Origin: Onchocerca volvulus
Taxonomy: Eukaryota; Nematoda; Chromadorea; Rhabditida; Onchocercidae
DNA length: 64,000 nt
Direction: 5' to 3'
Assembly: GCA_000499405.2 (NCBI GenBank)
Contig: HG738139.1
Coordinates: 14,843,683 to 14,907,682, forward strand
The notes beneath the pieces are model-generated. The model ran no database searches. It had not been told where the DNA came from and saw only the letters and a list, made by a program, of their open reading frames with translations. The position numbers were made by a program, and so were the translations under genes. Below, piece by piece: positions 1 to 13,200 of the stretch. The first letter of the stretch is position 1. Each line of letters begins with the position of its first letter.

Positions 1-2
1 TT

Positions 3-830
3 GAAATCGCTCCGTCTATAGAAGGGCAATCTATACCTATTTGTTATGTTCTTCACCTTGACGAGATAGAGTTTAACAGGTAATTCAAATTTCTTGAATA
101 TTTTTATTGACGAAAACGTGATTGGAAACAGCTCAGATTTTGATGAAAATTATAAAAGATAACTGTGCGAGTCGATCAAGTTTAATGACTAATGGATATT
201 AATGTTCAATTTCATATAATCAATATTTTAGTGAGTCTCTCCTGCTTATGATGTTTAGTGGTAGAAACATTGAAACGTCGACATTTCTCGTAGAATCTAC
301 TGATGAAGAAAAGCTGAGAGAGAATTTTTCAGAATGGAAGGTTTGACTTATTCTTTATCATTATTATTTGTTTTTTCAGTTTAAATTTATTTAATCGAAA
401 TTGATTATAATTATCAATCAAGCTAAAGTTCAGCGAAATATTTGTGGACTTTTCAACTTTTTTTTCAATTTATTATTGTTTCCTATTCTTTTTGCATTCC
501 ATTTTTCCAAATATTTTATTTTGCAGTTTGAATTAGATTTCCTTGAAAGTCATCACATAATCGCATTTCATTTCACAAAAGAATCGATGGAATCAATGAA
601 CAGTGAAACGATATTCAGGTTCAGAAATTCAGTTTTCTTCATAATTTATATCGAATGTCATTACTCCTCACAAGTTCATTTCCAGAGAGATATTTGGTAT
701 TCATCCGCTTACTTTACGGTTATCTGCATCTGATTTGACCGAAACTGGTTTAATTTACTGCAATTCCACGACGAAGGCTAGAAAAAATCCGGGTTCAGTA
801 TATGCGATAGTAGGTTCTAGAAAATTCTGA
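3..830 (+). CDS. 3' end of an unrecognised protein-coding gene (partial)
   Basis: Four exons join in one open frame: 3-79, 232-340, 527-618 and 686-830, with stop TGA at 828-830. All introns are GT..AG, with acceptors ATTTTAG, TTTGCAG and TTTCCAG, and the phases (2, 0, 2) agree at each junction. The visible part encodes about 140 residues, starting EIAPSIEGQS and ending YAIVGSRKF. It mixes hydrophobic beta-like stretches (PICYVLHLDEIEF, SLLLMMFSGRN) with acidic segments; there is no obvious membrane segment or catalytic motif. I do not recognise the family. The N-terminus lies left of the window. An AATAAA at 982-987 is a plausible poly(A) signal. The gene converges on the minus-strand ABRA-like gene. 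That this is a real coding end is fairly sure; the function is unknown. Confidence 0.72.
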
Positions 831-981
831 CAGGACAATGAATCTATTATAACTGAAAGAAGTTATTAAGTTGTCGAGATTTTTTCTCAAAGTCGCTAAA
901 GATTTATTAAATTTATGATAAACCATATACATAACTCCTAAACTCTAATTTCTGTTCTCATTTCGCATTTTCTCATACATA

Positions 982-987
982 AATAAA
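982..987 (+). terminator. candidate poly(A) signal AATAAA
   Basis: A canonical AATAAA lies about 150 bases after the stop of the partial plus-strand gene. In DNA this AT-rich the hexamer is common, so only its position supports it. Confidence 0.35.
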
Positions 988-1430
988 CAATCCTTTATGG
1001 AAATTGGAAACCGAAATCAATAAACCAACCGCGTACTTTTTTTTTGCTCTCTTCAAGCTGATATTTATTACTCGTTTATTTCAAATTTTCGATTTAAATA
1101 TTTCGTTTTCATCCACTAAACATGCAAATTTCATCAAAATATTCAAGCTAAGTTTGAATTGTTTCAAGTCGAAAAATGCTGTTTTGTTAGCTCGAAAATT
1201 AGAAATTTTTTAACTTTTTCAAATCTATATTTGGAATTTTTAAAATTAGAAGATGACAGAGAATGAAAATAAAAATTAAGAAAATTTTTAAATTTAGAAA
1301 AAATCCTTCATGAGAATGAAATGAAATGAGCAATTTTGACGTTGACCTTTCCTAATCACTCAGCAATATTCGAAATTCTGCAAATCACCAACAATTAAAG
1401 TCAAGAAAGATTTGTTAAAGTCTCTCGTTA

Positions 1431-1617
1431 TCTATTTAAATAAAAATGCAAATGTTTGCTATTCATTTCAACACAACTTTTCAAGTTCTTCACCGACCAA
1501 TTTAAAATTTTAATAAAACGTTCCACTCGAATAGGAGCATGTTTAAGGAACTCAGAAACATTAGATTTGAACAACGAACATTTACATTTTTATTTATATA
1601 GACAGTTGGATCAGCTA
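1431..1617. mobile_element. short non-autonomous Helitron-like element (copy 1)
   Basis: It begins TCTATTTAAATAAAAATG directly after an A and ends with CTAG directly before a T. This matches the 5'-TC...CTRR-3' ends and A/T target of Helitrons. A reversed copy of the start motif (ACATTTTTATTTATATAGA, 1584-1602) lies just inside the 3' end. The body shares stretches (CAAGTTCTTCACCGACCA; CACTCGAATAGG) with the copies near 9632, 31062 and 48634. About 187 bases long and without coding capacity. The family assignment is inferred from the ends only; a MITE with similar ends is the alternative. Confidence 0.5.
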
Positions 1618-1975
1618 GTGCTGAATAACAATGACAATCTTTATGTTACTCCTGTCAGTATCATTCTGAAAATCGGTAGATCATTTACAAATAAGCAGTC
1701 AAAAATTATTTAAAGCAAACTCTTGGTTCAAGGTAATGTGTGGTTTTTCTTTCTATTTTCTAATAAATCTAATTTTATCCATCGTCGATAAAATGTTGTA
1801 TATCAATACTTTCGAAGAGATTTATTGCAAAAATAGTTGATTATATACTAATATATAAACACCCGATTTCAAAACAAGTTGAAATTTGTGAGAATATGAG
1901 ATGTTAATGTGAGCCTGATTAATTGAAACTAAAACAAAAATAGAATTCAAGGCATCGAATTATTTTGATGTGTTA

Positions 1976-4900
1976 TCAATTAACAGAAATACAATTTTTT
2001 GGATCACCAGAAGGTTCAAGTTTTCGTATTTCTTCGATTGGTTTCAATAAACGTATAATTTTGTCGTCATCCTGTCTTTGATATAGCATTTCACCTTCAA
2101 AATCTACCAATTTGTATTTTCGAGCTCGAATCAACATTCCAACTAGCTGTAACAACGCATTATGAAAATTTTATGAAATTGAAATTTCGAAACATAATTT
2201 TCTCTTTCAATAAATTGCAAGATTACAATTATCTTCTTTATATTTTCTCTTACCCGTCTTTCTGTCATCTTTTTTTCCAACTTATCTTTGAACGTTCTTT
2301 AAATTTTTTGATACTTTTTTTTTTTCCAATTTCTCTTGCTTCTTTTTTTCCTATTTCCATTCCTCAATTCTTCTTAAGTATTTTTCTAATCCATTTCCGA
2401 TCGAAATTCTTGTGAAATGATTTTGAAAAAAAAAAAAAAAAAAAGACCAATTGGTATTTTTTAAAAGCATCTCTCGCCGAATGCACCAAACATCACCGAT
2501 TTTATTAATAATATGAAACATAAAGTATACTACTAGCTTCAAAAAATTATTCGCTCAATGATTCATAGCTTATGTATCATAAAGGGCAAATTTCAAAAGC
2601 ATATGTTTTCAAATTCAAAAACATTTAAAAATTTTTCTATTTTAATAACTTGAATTTTAGTCATGAATTCATTATTAATATTTAATATTTAATTATTTGA
2701 TCGTTTTGAAATTAATTTCTTCGAAATTTAAATCTTAATTATCATTTAAATATAGTAATACTTACTTTGTCGGAATAATGTGCATAGATGTAAAATAATG
2801 GGCCAAATTTAATAATTCTGTTTGGTGGTTCACCTTGCGCATGCGTATTTATTATTTCACATAAAAATAACACTTCACGCATCACATAATCTCCTAAAAA
2901 ATTTTAATGAATTTAAATACAATTTTAATGTCAGATATTCAAATGCTGCAAATAAAATTGAAATTATAAAATTACAGCTTTCAAATTATATTTAAATCTA
3001 AACATTCCGACTCTTTACCCTTTACATAAAATTATATATCACAGAAAGAAACCTAACTAAAAATGATTAATACAGACCTGCTTTAATACCACGTGCTTCC
3101 GTTTTAGATCCATGTTTTGGCCTACCGTAATCTTGTGCATGCGTATCATACTTGGGTATCATATAAGTTGACGAAAATGGATTCCTGCAAAAACGCTTCA
3201 CTTATAAACGATCAAAAAAAAAAAAAATTTTTTTTTTAGAACCGAAATAAATGAGTTGAATTTATTCAAAAAAAAAAAAAAAAATCGGTAAAACAGAAAA
3301 TGAATATAAAGCATTTTGTATTAACTGATTCTTCAGGAATTTTAGCTAATTTTAGAAATTTTCAAAAATTTTTAGAGCTTGAAAATTCATTTAAGAAATA
3401 TGAATTAAAAAAACTCTCTTATTTTGCGAAAAAAAATAAATAAATAAATAAACTTGAGAGAATACCTGTCGAGTCTTTCTTTGGTTTCATCAGCAATATT
3501 ATTGAACATTTTAATTGTTTCACGTGCGCTTTTGCTATACACGTGTAATTTCGATTCGCGTTCGCTTTCGCCGCTAAATAATCTTTGTTCTTTAAATTTG
3601 TAATTTTTTATTCACGAACTTTCAAATATCAGTCCAAACATGAAACATGAATATATCAAGTTAAACTGTTATAGCTTAAATAAGTATTTCAATTTTTAAA
3701 AAATTTCTGCAAAATTGGAAAAAATTTTCTGTTGAATTGTTTAATAGATTAGTCATATTTCATATTTCTGATCAATTGCAATCAAAAATATCTAAAAAAT
3801 TTATCTTTTTTTTTTCTAAAAGATGAAAAAAAAAAGTTTTTTTTTAAAATGAAGTAAGTCATAAGATTACCTATCCAAAATCTTTCTGTTTTCATTAATT
3901 CTTTGGCTACCATTTTCTTCAACAACATCCTTTTGCAACAAAGCGGATTTATTGCGCACACTAAACATAAATATGATATATATAAATCAGAAAACGAGAT
4001 TTTTTGAAAATTGAAATTTGGAAAAATTTTAAATTCGAGAAAATCAATCTGCGAATTAGTCTTGTTTTTGATAAAAATATGTGCTACAAATTATTTTTAT
4101 AGATCTATCAAAAAAAAAAAAAATGAATTGAAAATTCAAAAAAAGCATATTTTATTTTGAATTTTTTGCAATTATCCGTAGTAGAAGTACTAATATCATT
4201 TTTACTACTAAAGGCATTGTTAGCAACACGTACGACTTCAAGTCTTCCAGGTCTTCATAGTTCCGAATTTCGAGTAATGTTTGGACTGTTCATGAAATTA
4301 AGTTTATATGAATGAAATTTGAATAAAGATCGTTGTAATATTTAGAACGATTTGATATTTTACTTTTTTGTTTACTTTGTTTATTTGTTTATTCAACTAA
4401 TTATTTTTATAATTTATACTAAATATATTCATTTTCTCTGTTTCGATATTCTCAATATCATTTTGAACAAGAAAGGATTCAAAAAAATTCAAATTTTATC
4501 AAGAGAGATTATTTTTTCATCTGTTTCAACGCTCTATGTATTAATTTTCATAATGAGATCATTAAAAGTGGATTTTTTCAAATCCCTAAGCTATAATAAA
4601 TTCAAATTTGATAATTCAAAAGCAATTATAATCAATTCAATGCCATTTTAATTTGCAGATTATTTTCGCTAACGATTTCCTAAATTACTGAAATTGATGA
4701 GGTTACAGATTTTTGATCATTTGATCAGGCAAACATATAGTAAAAATGTAATTTTATAAATATAGTCATTTTTTCCACTGTTTATCAATCAATAGTAGCT
4801 TTCTGCCCTTTTTTTTTTTTTTTTTTTCAAGAAAATATTTCTAATGAAAAAATGTTCGTCAGTTGAATACCTCATTTATTCTATCTTTCAAAAAATTTAC

Positions 4901-7366
4901 TGCTGATTAAAATTTTGTAAAAAAAAAACTTGCAAACTTGAAATGCATGAATGTTTGCACTTTGCAACTTCTTCTTAAAAAACCGAAATAATTTTAAACG
5001 AATTAGAAACAGTATATTAACCAAAAATTCAAAATTACAATGCCGGTTTGAAAATATCTGAATATACCAAACAAGTTCTGATTAATTTCTGATTATTTTG
5101 AATTTTTTATTAGATTGAAATAATTGGAAGGAGTTTTAATTTACTATCTAAAATGAATTAAATCGAAAAAAAATTTTCGGAATTTATCAAACAAAAAAGT
5201 TATAGTTGTTTGATGTGTAAGATATCAAAGATTCGTTGAATTTCAGCAGTAAATTATTTTATTATCTTTGAAATCAAATATGGTATTTGCTAATATAGCG
5301 TTCGATCATGTTAATATATATATGAAAAAAATATATATATAATTCCAGACTTCCTGTCTCTTCCTCTCATCGCGACCTCTCAGAATAATAATGCCGGGAA
5401 AAAAAAAGCAAAAAACAAACAAAAAACAAAAAAATTTCAATATAAAAATCGCAGTGATACGAAAATTTTGCAACAGTTGATTTTCAATTCGCAAACAAAA
5501 ATAAAACAAATCTCATTGGAATAAGCTGTCGGAAAGTTGATCCATTTTTAAATTTTTTTTTCTTAATAAAGAAATTTCATGAATTTTGTAATTATGTATT
5601 TTGATATACGACAATTATCACTTTTAGTTAATTTGAGAAAAAAAAACTTGCAAAATTATTTTGAATTACAACAAATTTATGAAACTATTGAAAAAAAAAA
5701 AAAAAAAAGAAAAAAAAAACGGAAAAATTAAATCATCAAAAAGTTAAAGGATAAGAGATGAAATCAAACAATTTAATCAATTTAAGCGATAAGTTTTTTT
5801 TTCCAAATAAAACTATTTCCCTTTTAGCTTTTAAAATCTAATTAACAAATTCGATGAAATTATAACTACATATAAATACTTTGTTTAAGATTTCAATCGA
5901 AATAGCAACTGTTACAAAGCAGAAGCGGAAGGAAATGATCATTGATCGTTTTTTTTTTATTAGTAGTTATGTTATTTCAGAAGAGATATTAATTAGCAGA
6001 AATAAAGATTAGATCAGAAATATAATTAATACAACTTTTCTTCAAATAATATTTATCTGAAATAGGAAGAAAAGATAATTGCTACAAATGATAAATATAT
6101 ATACAAAGAATTTTGAGAATTTTTTTGTTTTTCCTTAACATTTGAAATTAGTTTCTTTTTCTCGAAAATATGCTAATTAATCTGGTCGAGAGTAACTGAA
6201 ATGAAAAGAAATATTAATTAGCAGTAAGGAGTAACAAAAGGCCACATTTCAATTTATCTTACTACTATCAATTCATTATCTGTTGTTATCACGATGATCG
6301 TGATTCATTTCATTATTATTATGGTTCACTATCATTTGCTTATCACAGCAATTTATCAATTCCAATCTTCGTTTGCTATCAGTTATTCTCACGGTAATTG
6401 ATTGATACTTAATAGAATGCAAAGAAAATAATTTGCTATCAAAATGATTCGATTCATTTTCTCGTTAACTTTCAAATTATTTTTTTGAATCATATTTCAC
6501 AGAGTAAAGGTTTATGTTACAATACGCTGAAAATGCTAGAAAGTAAAACAATTTATGAAGAAAAAATTTTTTTTTCTGTTCACAAAAATTCATCGTCAAA
6601 AAAAAAAAAAAAAAAAAAAAACTGAAATCGGAATATTTCATTTTCTACATTTTTTGCTGACGAAATATATTTTGTCGTTTTCCAATTTAATTTAACAAAG
6701 AAATCTAATTACTGATATTCAAGTTTTAAATGAAACCTAATCAAAACTCCTTCAATTGATGAAGAATGTTTACTTAGTAAAATTTTAAGACAAGAATGTA
6801 TGACATTTAATGGAAAAATTTGATTTGCATAATACTGATTTCGTCAAATAATCTCCTTTTATTTTTTTTTTCCATCAATCAAATATTTTTATATTTTATA
6901 AAACATTATGAAATTTCAAGATTGCGAATAATTTGGATTAAAAATAAGAACGAAATTCTTATTCTTTTGAGAATAAGATGGAAATAATAATACATGTTTT
7001 GCAATGAATAGAGGAAAATTTGAAAATTCATTCAAAAATAAGTTAAACTAGTTTAATAACCAATTATTCCATGTTATTTTCCTTCATTTTTTAAAAATTG
7101 GTTAATTGTAAATCGATAATTATATGCAAGCTATAATGATTACAATAATACCATTAAGCAAACTATCATAACAAAAAATGATAACGAATTGATTAATTTT
7201 GATATTAAAACTTGATCAAATATTACAAAACAGTATTATCTTATCTGTGATTCTTAATTTTTAAAAAATATACAAGCATATTTTATTGTACTTAAATTTT
7301 ATGACGAATTTAATACAATTACAAAATAAAATTACGAAAGACTAACCTGCCTAATTTCTGATCCAT
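1976..7366 (-). CDS. ABRA: actin-binding Rho-activating (ABRA/STARS-like) protein with costars domain
   Basis: Six exons on the minus strand: 7347-7366, 3871-3960, 3466-3573, 3078-3184, 2766-2893 and 1976-2146. The joined frame is 624 bases, giving 207 residues from MDQKLG to NCISVN and a stop, with every phase consistent. Residues about 108-185 form a complete costars domain: FGPLFYIYAHYSDK, then LVGMLIRARKYKLVDFEGEM and LYQRQDDDKII. Just before it, NPFSSTYM and YGRPKHGSKTEARG match the segment preceding costars in vertebrate STARS. Family knowledge: these proteins bind actin and promote Rho/SRF signalling, mainly in muscle. The protein is shorter than the 381-residue human one, mostly at the N-terminus, but longer than the costars-only ABRACL proteins. 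About 21 residues follow the domain. The first intron is 3.4 kb. Start choice: the 20-base first exon supplies the only ATG in phase with exon 2. A poly(A) signal lies at 1821-1826. Confidence 0.9.
3961..7346 (-). other. long first intron of the ABRA-like gene
   Basis: 3.4 kb of AT-rich sequence with donor GTTAGT and acceptor TTATGTTTAG. It contains many A and T homopolymers (for example 4809-4828, 5690-5708, 6597-6620). No open frame here has splice or codon support. Long first introns often carry enhancers, but no specific site is convincing. Confidence 0.6.
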
Positions 7367-7512
7367 TTCATTGGTAGAAGTGAAATCTCACAAAATTTAA
7401 TAATTACTGTCAATCGGGCAGGTACCACACGTCTTCTGTGTTCTCACGGAATTTAATAATTCTCGTCAATTGAATCGGTACCATACGTCTGTTACGACAA
7501 TCTCATCCGTTG
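7367..7512 (-). promoter_or_regulatory. 5' UTR of the ABRA-like gene with trans-splice acceptor and upstream ORFs
   Basis: On the minus strand, TATTTTTCAG ends at 7513 and the leader continues to the start codon at 7366. No upstream donor is evident, so this acceptor is the likely spliced-leader addition site. The leader has a four-codon upstream ORF beginning at 7506 (ATGAGATTGTCGTAA). A second out-of-frame ATG lies 5 bases before the real start and runs into it. The leader is largely made of two copies of a 56-base repeat. Translational dampening by the upstream ORFs is possible but inferred. Confidence 0.55.
7387..7498. repeat. 56-bp tandem duplication in the ABRA leader
   Basis: Two head-to-tail units, 7387-7442 and 7443-7498. 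Both contain CTCAC..AATTTAATAATT, then GTCAAT, then GGTACCA.ACGTCT at the same spacing. They have diverged at about a quarter of positions, so the duplication is not recent. Confidence 0.8.
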
Positions 7513-7660
7513 CTGAAAAATAAGGAAAAAATAAAGAATTTGAAAATTTTTCAACTGTTGAAATATTTTCAAAGCAATTAATGAACATTCCTCCTCTTCT
7601 TCCGCCAAACATTTTTAAAAATCACGCAGAAAAACAAACTTTTTTTACTAGTATCTATGC

Positions 7661-7710
7661 ATGCATGTGTGTGTCTGTCATGTATGTCTGTGTATGTGTA
7701 TGTTTGTCGG
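7661..7710. repeat. TG-rich microsatellite
   Basis: Imperfect run of TGTG, TGTATG and TGTCTG units following GCATGCATG. Confidence 0.7.
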
Positions 7711-7880
7711 CCTACATCTATTTTATGTCCACATAAAAATAAATCTTGTTGATCCTCCATATTTTTTCCCTTCCTGATGAGCGTTGTGTTGTATGAGGGT
7801 AAAGAGTTGCTAGAAAGTAGTAAACTTTGTTGAAATTCTTTGAAAAGTTTAAAAAAACAAAAAAAAAAAAAAAAAAAATC

Positions 7881-7915
<35 letters not shown>

Positions 7916-9631
7916 ATGAAAGAGTGAGAAATTAGAAGAAAGCAATAGAAAGAAAGGAAAAAATATAAATAAAAAACTAGCTCCATCCCTATCAATTCCA
8001 CCTTTTCTTAGATCAATCATGTTGTGCTGCGAAAACAGATATATTTAGCAATTTCACATAAATTTTTTAGATTTAAAAAAAAACAAGAAAAAATGAAGAA
8101 TTTGAAAATTTTTTTTAAAATCACAATTATTTTCAAAAATAGACGCATCCATTTATATATTGATATAATTCAAGATTATATGTTTGGAAACAAGGAAAAA
8201 TAAAAAGAAAATGACGCATGCGGCTAAGTAACATCAAGATGAAATGTTATTTGCAGCAATGAAATTTCAGCTTTATTTGAGAAAAAACAAAAAAAAAAAA
8301 AAAAGGACGAAACACTTAAATGAAATACTTCAAAAGCGATGGATCGATGTAATTGTTAGAGACGTAGGAGACGTAACGGACGTTAAAAGTTAAGTACATA
8401 TGAGATATACGAGACGTAAGATGTATAAAAAATTATATATATGGATTTTAACTGATAGGCATCTATTTTGACTTTGTCATCACAGATATTGATATTTCCA
8501 TTTATCTATTCCATTTTATGAAAATTTTGCAAAATTCTGCTGTTATAAGAAATTTATAAATTACTTAATCAAAGAAGAAGCTGTAATGATTCTCAATACT
8601 GAAATAGCCATCCAATAAAATGTCTTAACAAATTTTGCTGCAAAAAGCAACATAATACTTTATATTGATATAATAATCAATGTCAAAAAGGTTACAATAA
8701 CATTCATATTTTCGTATGCTCAAATAGTAGAAATCAACACAAATTGCGATATAGGGCTATATTCCAAATATTTGTATCCATATATTTAAGAGCTTAATAT
8801 TACGAAAAATATTAATTGACGATGGTAATGATGAAAAAAATTTTTTTAATCAGTGATGATATATTTATACTTTTATATTCGAATATTCGACACTCTCTTA
8901 ATATGAAGTATTTGAATATATATAAATACTAATGCGATCATTCCTGTACTGACATTTATGGATATTAATATTCACATTATTATCCATTTATATTATCATG
9001 ATATCTAATATTTTTATATTCAAAATCTAAACATTAACAAGAATATCAATGGAAGTATTTGTACACGCACATTTTTATATGTCGTATTCTCCTATTAATC
9101 AAATGATTTAATAAGTATTTTTGATATATACATTTAACATTTAAATAATGAATATGTTAGTCAGATCGTTCGAATATTTTGCTAATGATTTGTAAATTTA
9201 AAGATTTTCTGCCGAAAAATGAAGCGGAAAAATCAATCTAAGAAAGTTTGAACTAATCTTTTTATAAAGGTCAAGTATGTTGTACAAATTCTGTTCATGT
9301 TTGAATATTTGAATAAATTTGTATTCATATATATTTTCGAGTATATAATATATTACTGTTGATCAATATATTTCTTAATGTTGAACTTTTGATTATAATA
9401 TCAAATACATGAAATATGCAAACTGTGTCGAAATTTTTGTTGATTTTGAGTATTTAATGGATAAAAATGTAAATATAAAAATTTCATATTGCTGTCACAT
9501 CAATTAATATAAGATACAATGAGAACCGGATTTTTGATGCTGAAGTGTTTTTTTCTAGAAATTTTTATTTAATATCCAAATCGTATGTAATATCGTATAT
9601 CTGTAATCAAAAAAAAAATTTCTTTTGTAAA

Positions 9632-9790
9632 TCTATATAAATAAAAATGTAAATGTTCGTGTTCATTTCCACACAATGTTTCAAGTTCTTCACCAACAAT
9701 TTGAAATTTCGATACAACATGCATTCGAATAGGCGTATGTTCTATACAGATAAGGAGCGTATTTAGGAACTTTCGGAGAAATCTCGGAAA
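9632..9790. mobile_element. Helitron-like element, truncated copy 2
   Basis: Starts TCTATATAAATAAAAATG after an A, then shares CAAGTTCTTCACCAACA and GCATTCGAATAGGCG with the other copies. I see no matching 3' end, so the right border is approximate and the copy is probably 3'-truncated. Confidence 0.5.
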
Positions 9791-10260
9791 TTCCGAGTAA
9801 TCAAGATGAAGTTGTCAATTCATATTACTGAAAAAAAGTATTTGTGGGCTTTACTGTTGGGATATAACACCTTATGGACCGTGAAATTTCTGCTATTGTC
9901 AGAAGATTCGAATTTCGAATCGTGAAGAAATGGGATTGGGATGTTTTTTTCTTTCCAATAATTTTCAAAAAGTTGGTATTAAATGGCGTATGAGATTCTT
10001 AATGATCATATTTTTGTGCAACATTATATCACATTACATAATAGATTGAAGTATTTTGATATTGTTAGGAATTGTTAAGTTTTAAAAGATCTTAAATGAT
10101 AAGTTTTTCAAGGCTTTATTGATGGCAGTTTATTAACTTTTCAAACTCTTTAACGGTAAATAATAATGCATGTTCTCATATGATTTGTAAAGATTACATT
10201 ATTTCATTTGAAAACTGTATTATGTATGATAAATAATTGGCCAGAAAAATATGTATTTTC

Positions 10261-10262
10261 AG
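10261..10262 (+). promoter_or_regulatory. probable spliced-leader trans-splice acceptor
   Basis: ATTTTCAG ends one base before the start codon of the 595-residue gene. No upstream exon with a matching donor is evident, which is the usual picture for nematode leader trans-splicing. Confidence 0.5.
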
Positions 10263-10263
10263 G

Positions 10264-13200
10264 ATGGAAGGGATTAATCTAGATGGTTTCATCTACGATT
10301 GTTCACCTAACAGTATACGAACAATTTATTGTTCTCTGATTGGTGAAGTTTGTATCGATGAAAGAACGGAAATAATTAACAGAAACAGAAAGCTAAATGT
10401 TGGAATGTGGTGCAGATTTAAGGCATATCGTAAGGTTTGGAATGTTACTTTATATTTTCAATTTATTTTTTTTTCTTCCTCCCTCTTCCTCTCTTTTTCT
10501 GTTCTCTCTTCTCATCCTGCATCTTTTTTGTACCGGTTAATTTGTATTTGGAATTCCGGTTGAATTTATTATGTCCAAAATTATTTTTTCAATTTTATAT
10601 AGCAAAAAATGTTTGGACTTTTTTTTTCGTATAATTACATATGTAATATCCAATTGAAGTGCCAATTTTTGGCAGCTTTTTTTGAAGCTGCAACTATATT
10701 AAATATAATTCACAATTTCTTAAAATGTTTTATGTCATGCGTTTGATCGAATTGATAAATAGCATATTAGATTATGAAATTTTTGAAGTAAACAAGAAAA
10801 AATAATATATGTGGTGTGAATACAATTGTTTTTGTTTCTTTGATGCATGGTATATCTAACTATCAATCATTGTTATGTTGATTTTTGTAAAAGGATTTTT
10901 AATTTTTTTTTTTTCAGAAAACTGGAGAATGGTTTGCCCAAAAGATTTTATTAATGGCATATCCGCGATTGAAATGCGTCATTAAAGAGGACAAATGTAT
11001 CGTTAAAGGTAAGCAATTCAGTTGTATGCAAAGTACACAGATAATGTCATGAGTATGTCAAACTAAATGTTTTATGTATAATCTCTACTTATTTTCTTTC
11101 ATTTTTCCATATTTTCCAATTGCAATGTTTCTAGGAACAGCAGTTGTTTGTAATATAAGCAGAGATGGCGGTTACCTCTGGAATGATTACATCGGATTGA
11201 TTGCTATTGAAGGCCAAATGATAAATCAACTGAAATCGTTAACTGCTGTTGAATTTCAGGCGGTGCCATTCAGGAAAAATGGTACATCAGCCTACTTCAT
11301 TGTATGTTAAATGTATATTTCAACTACAGAATTAATTTTTCCCATTCTAACGAATATTATTTTTTTGACTGCAGAAATTTAAGCTAGGAATATTTCCTTT
11401 TTTAACAATACATTTCAAGTTTTTCTTTTGCAAGGACTTAAATATTTTTGAAATTCTTTTTAAAGATGAAAGTGGCCGCGCAAAAATTTCTGTCCTAATA
11501 AGTAAGCAAGTATTCTAAATATATTTATTATAAGTGTCGCAGATATACTTATCGTTAGTGCATCAAACATATAATGACATTTTATCCCTAAAAATAGTAG
11601 AATGTTGATTGTTAGCATAAAAAATATACGCATTACAAGCATAATGAACGTATGTACTTCTTATACATCCATTTCGTTAATGCTGTTCAAATTAAACACA
11701 TTTTTCAGGGTAAAGAAATCAATGTGGAATCAGAAAGTATATTTCAATCCGAAGTTCTGATTTTTATACGTAACGCTGAAATAAAAGAAGATGGTCGAGC
11801 CCATGTTTCTGGTAATTTTAAAGTCTTCTAATGATTCCATAGGCGTGCGAAAAGTTTTTAAATTCATATAACAATGGTACCTATCGGATAGCGAATTTTT
11901 CATAATGTTAATGACAGTGGGATTTACTTATAGTGATCCATATAACATGAAAACGAGAAATCAATGTTTTATAACTTTACTTTTAGGATGTACTATCACT
12001 TTATTGGACATAGCATGTTCTACTCCACCCGTTATCGGTACAACGATGTCGATCATTTATTACAAAGCATATAATGATAATACTTCTGGCATTGGCATTT
12101 ATGCAACTACTGACAGTAGTATTGTTGCTGGAATTGTAAGTGAATTTTTGTTCATCCAAAGTATTGTCTACTATTTTCGTTAATACTAAATTATTACATG
12201 ATTTTTGACAAGTACCATAATTCTTTGTTTTAAATGCACACAAAAATTATGTAGAGTAGAGAAAATAGATGACATTATGTATAATTTTTTGTCTCTTTCA
12301 ATATTAATCCAGTAGATTTATTTGATAGAGAGACGATTTCTTTACAACTAAACGATATTTCGAAACAGATGCTGAAGATGCAGAAGTTGAGCGATTCGAT
12401 GACGCCCGTGAAGGTAAATAAATACTGATAAAAGGAAAAATCTTTGTTGCTTATTTCGTAGATGTATGAAACGATATTTATTACCACCATGAATTATATT
12501 TATTATTTCTTTTTTTTTTTTAAACATTTAATACTTTGCAGATCTGAGTATGTTATCGAACCAATCACAAGTTATGGTAAGTTGAAGAAATTTTGTTATT
12601 TTGAAATTAAGTATCAGAATAATAAATTACTATTTAATAATGAACTGTTTAGGAAGTTATTAAGCTTCACATCTTTAAGTATCCCAACACTGTTTATTCA
12701 GAGCACTAAAATATTTTTCTTTTTTTTTTAATGTTCAACGGTTCAAGAACGTTGAGATGTATGTTTTACTTGAAAACTGTACTGTAGACTTATGCAAATC
12801 TTGTACGATTTTATATTTATTTTACAAGCATATACAGGATTTCTTCAGAAAACCAGGTTTTCTGGAGAAGTTAAATCAGATACATATAATTAGATTCATA
12901 TGTATGGATTGCGTAATATTATTTTCCAATTTTCTTTAATGACATATTGACTGTTAAATAAATTCAATTGAAAATTTTAAATTTTTCGAAACTCTATAGA
13001 GTTTTGTAACAACTTAAATGTTTTTTTGATAGGATGATGAAATATTTGGTCTACAAATTGATATGTCCGAATCACCAATTGAGAGCTTCGTAGAATTTTC
13101 GGCAACTGACGAAAATATTGTTGGTTTAATTATCACTACGAAATTTTCTCTTATTTTTTGTTCAGAAATGCTTCATTATTTACCTCTAATTATTTCAAAC

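Larger units (their letters stand above)
831..1975. other. intergenic region between convergent genes
   Basis: AT-rich sequence between two 3' ends. It holds a candidate plus-strand poly(A) signal (982-987), a short Helitron-like element (1431-1617) and, on the minus strand at 1821-1826, AATAAA about 150 bases after the ABRA-like stop. Open frames here are low-complexity and lack splice support. I see no gene. Confidence 0.6.
7514..10262. other. intergenic region between divergent genes
   Basis: Sequence between the divergent ABRA-like and 595-residue genes, so it should contain both promoters. It holds a TG-rich microsatellite (about 7661-7710), A homopolymers (about 7859-7913), a cluster of GAGACGTA motifs (8359-8420) and a truncated Helitron-like copy (9632-9790). 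I see no supportable gene. No TATA box can be singled out in DNA this AT-rich. Confidence 0.6.

Noticed and set aside
11905..12183. Reading 11905-12183 as one exon, including retained sequence after 12135
   Set aside because: The internal TTTTAG acceptor (11981-11986) and GTAAGT donor at 12136 give an exon in phase with both neighbours; reading through hits a stop at 12181.
12001..12243. 80-codon minus-strand frame opposite the 595-residue gene
   Set aside because: It lies antisense to a better-supported coding exon (11987-12135) whose phases fit its neighbours; no splice or motif support of its own.
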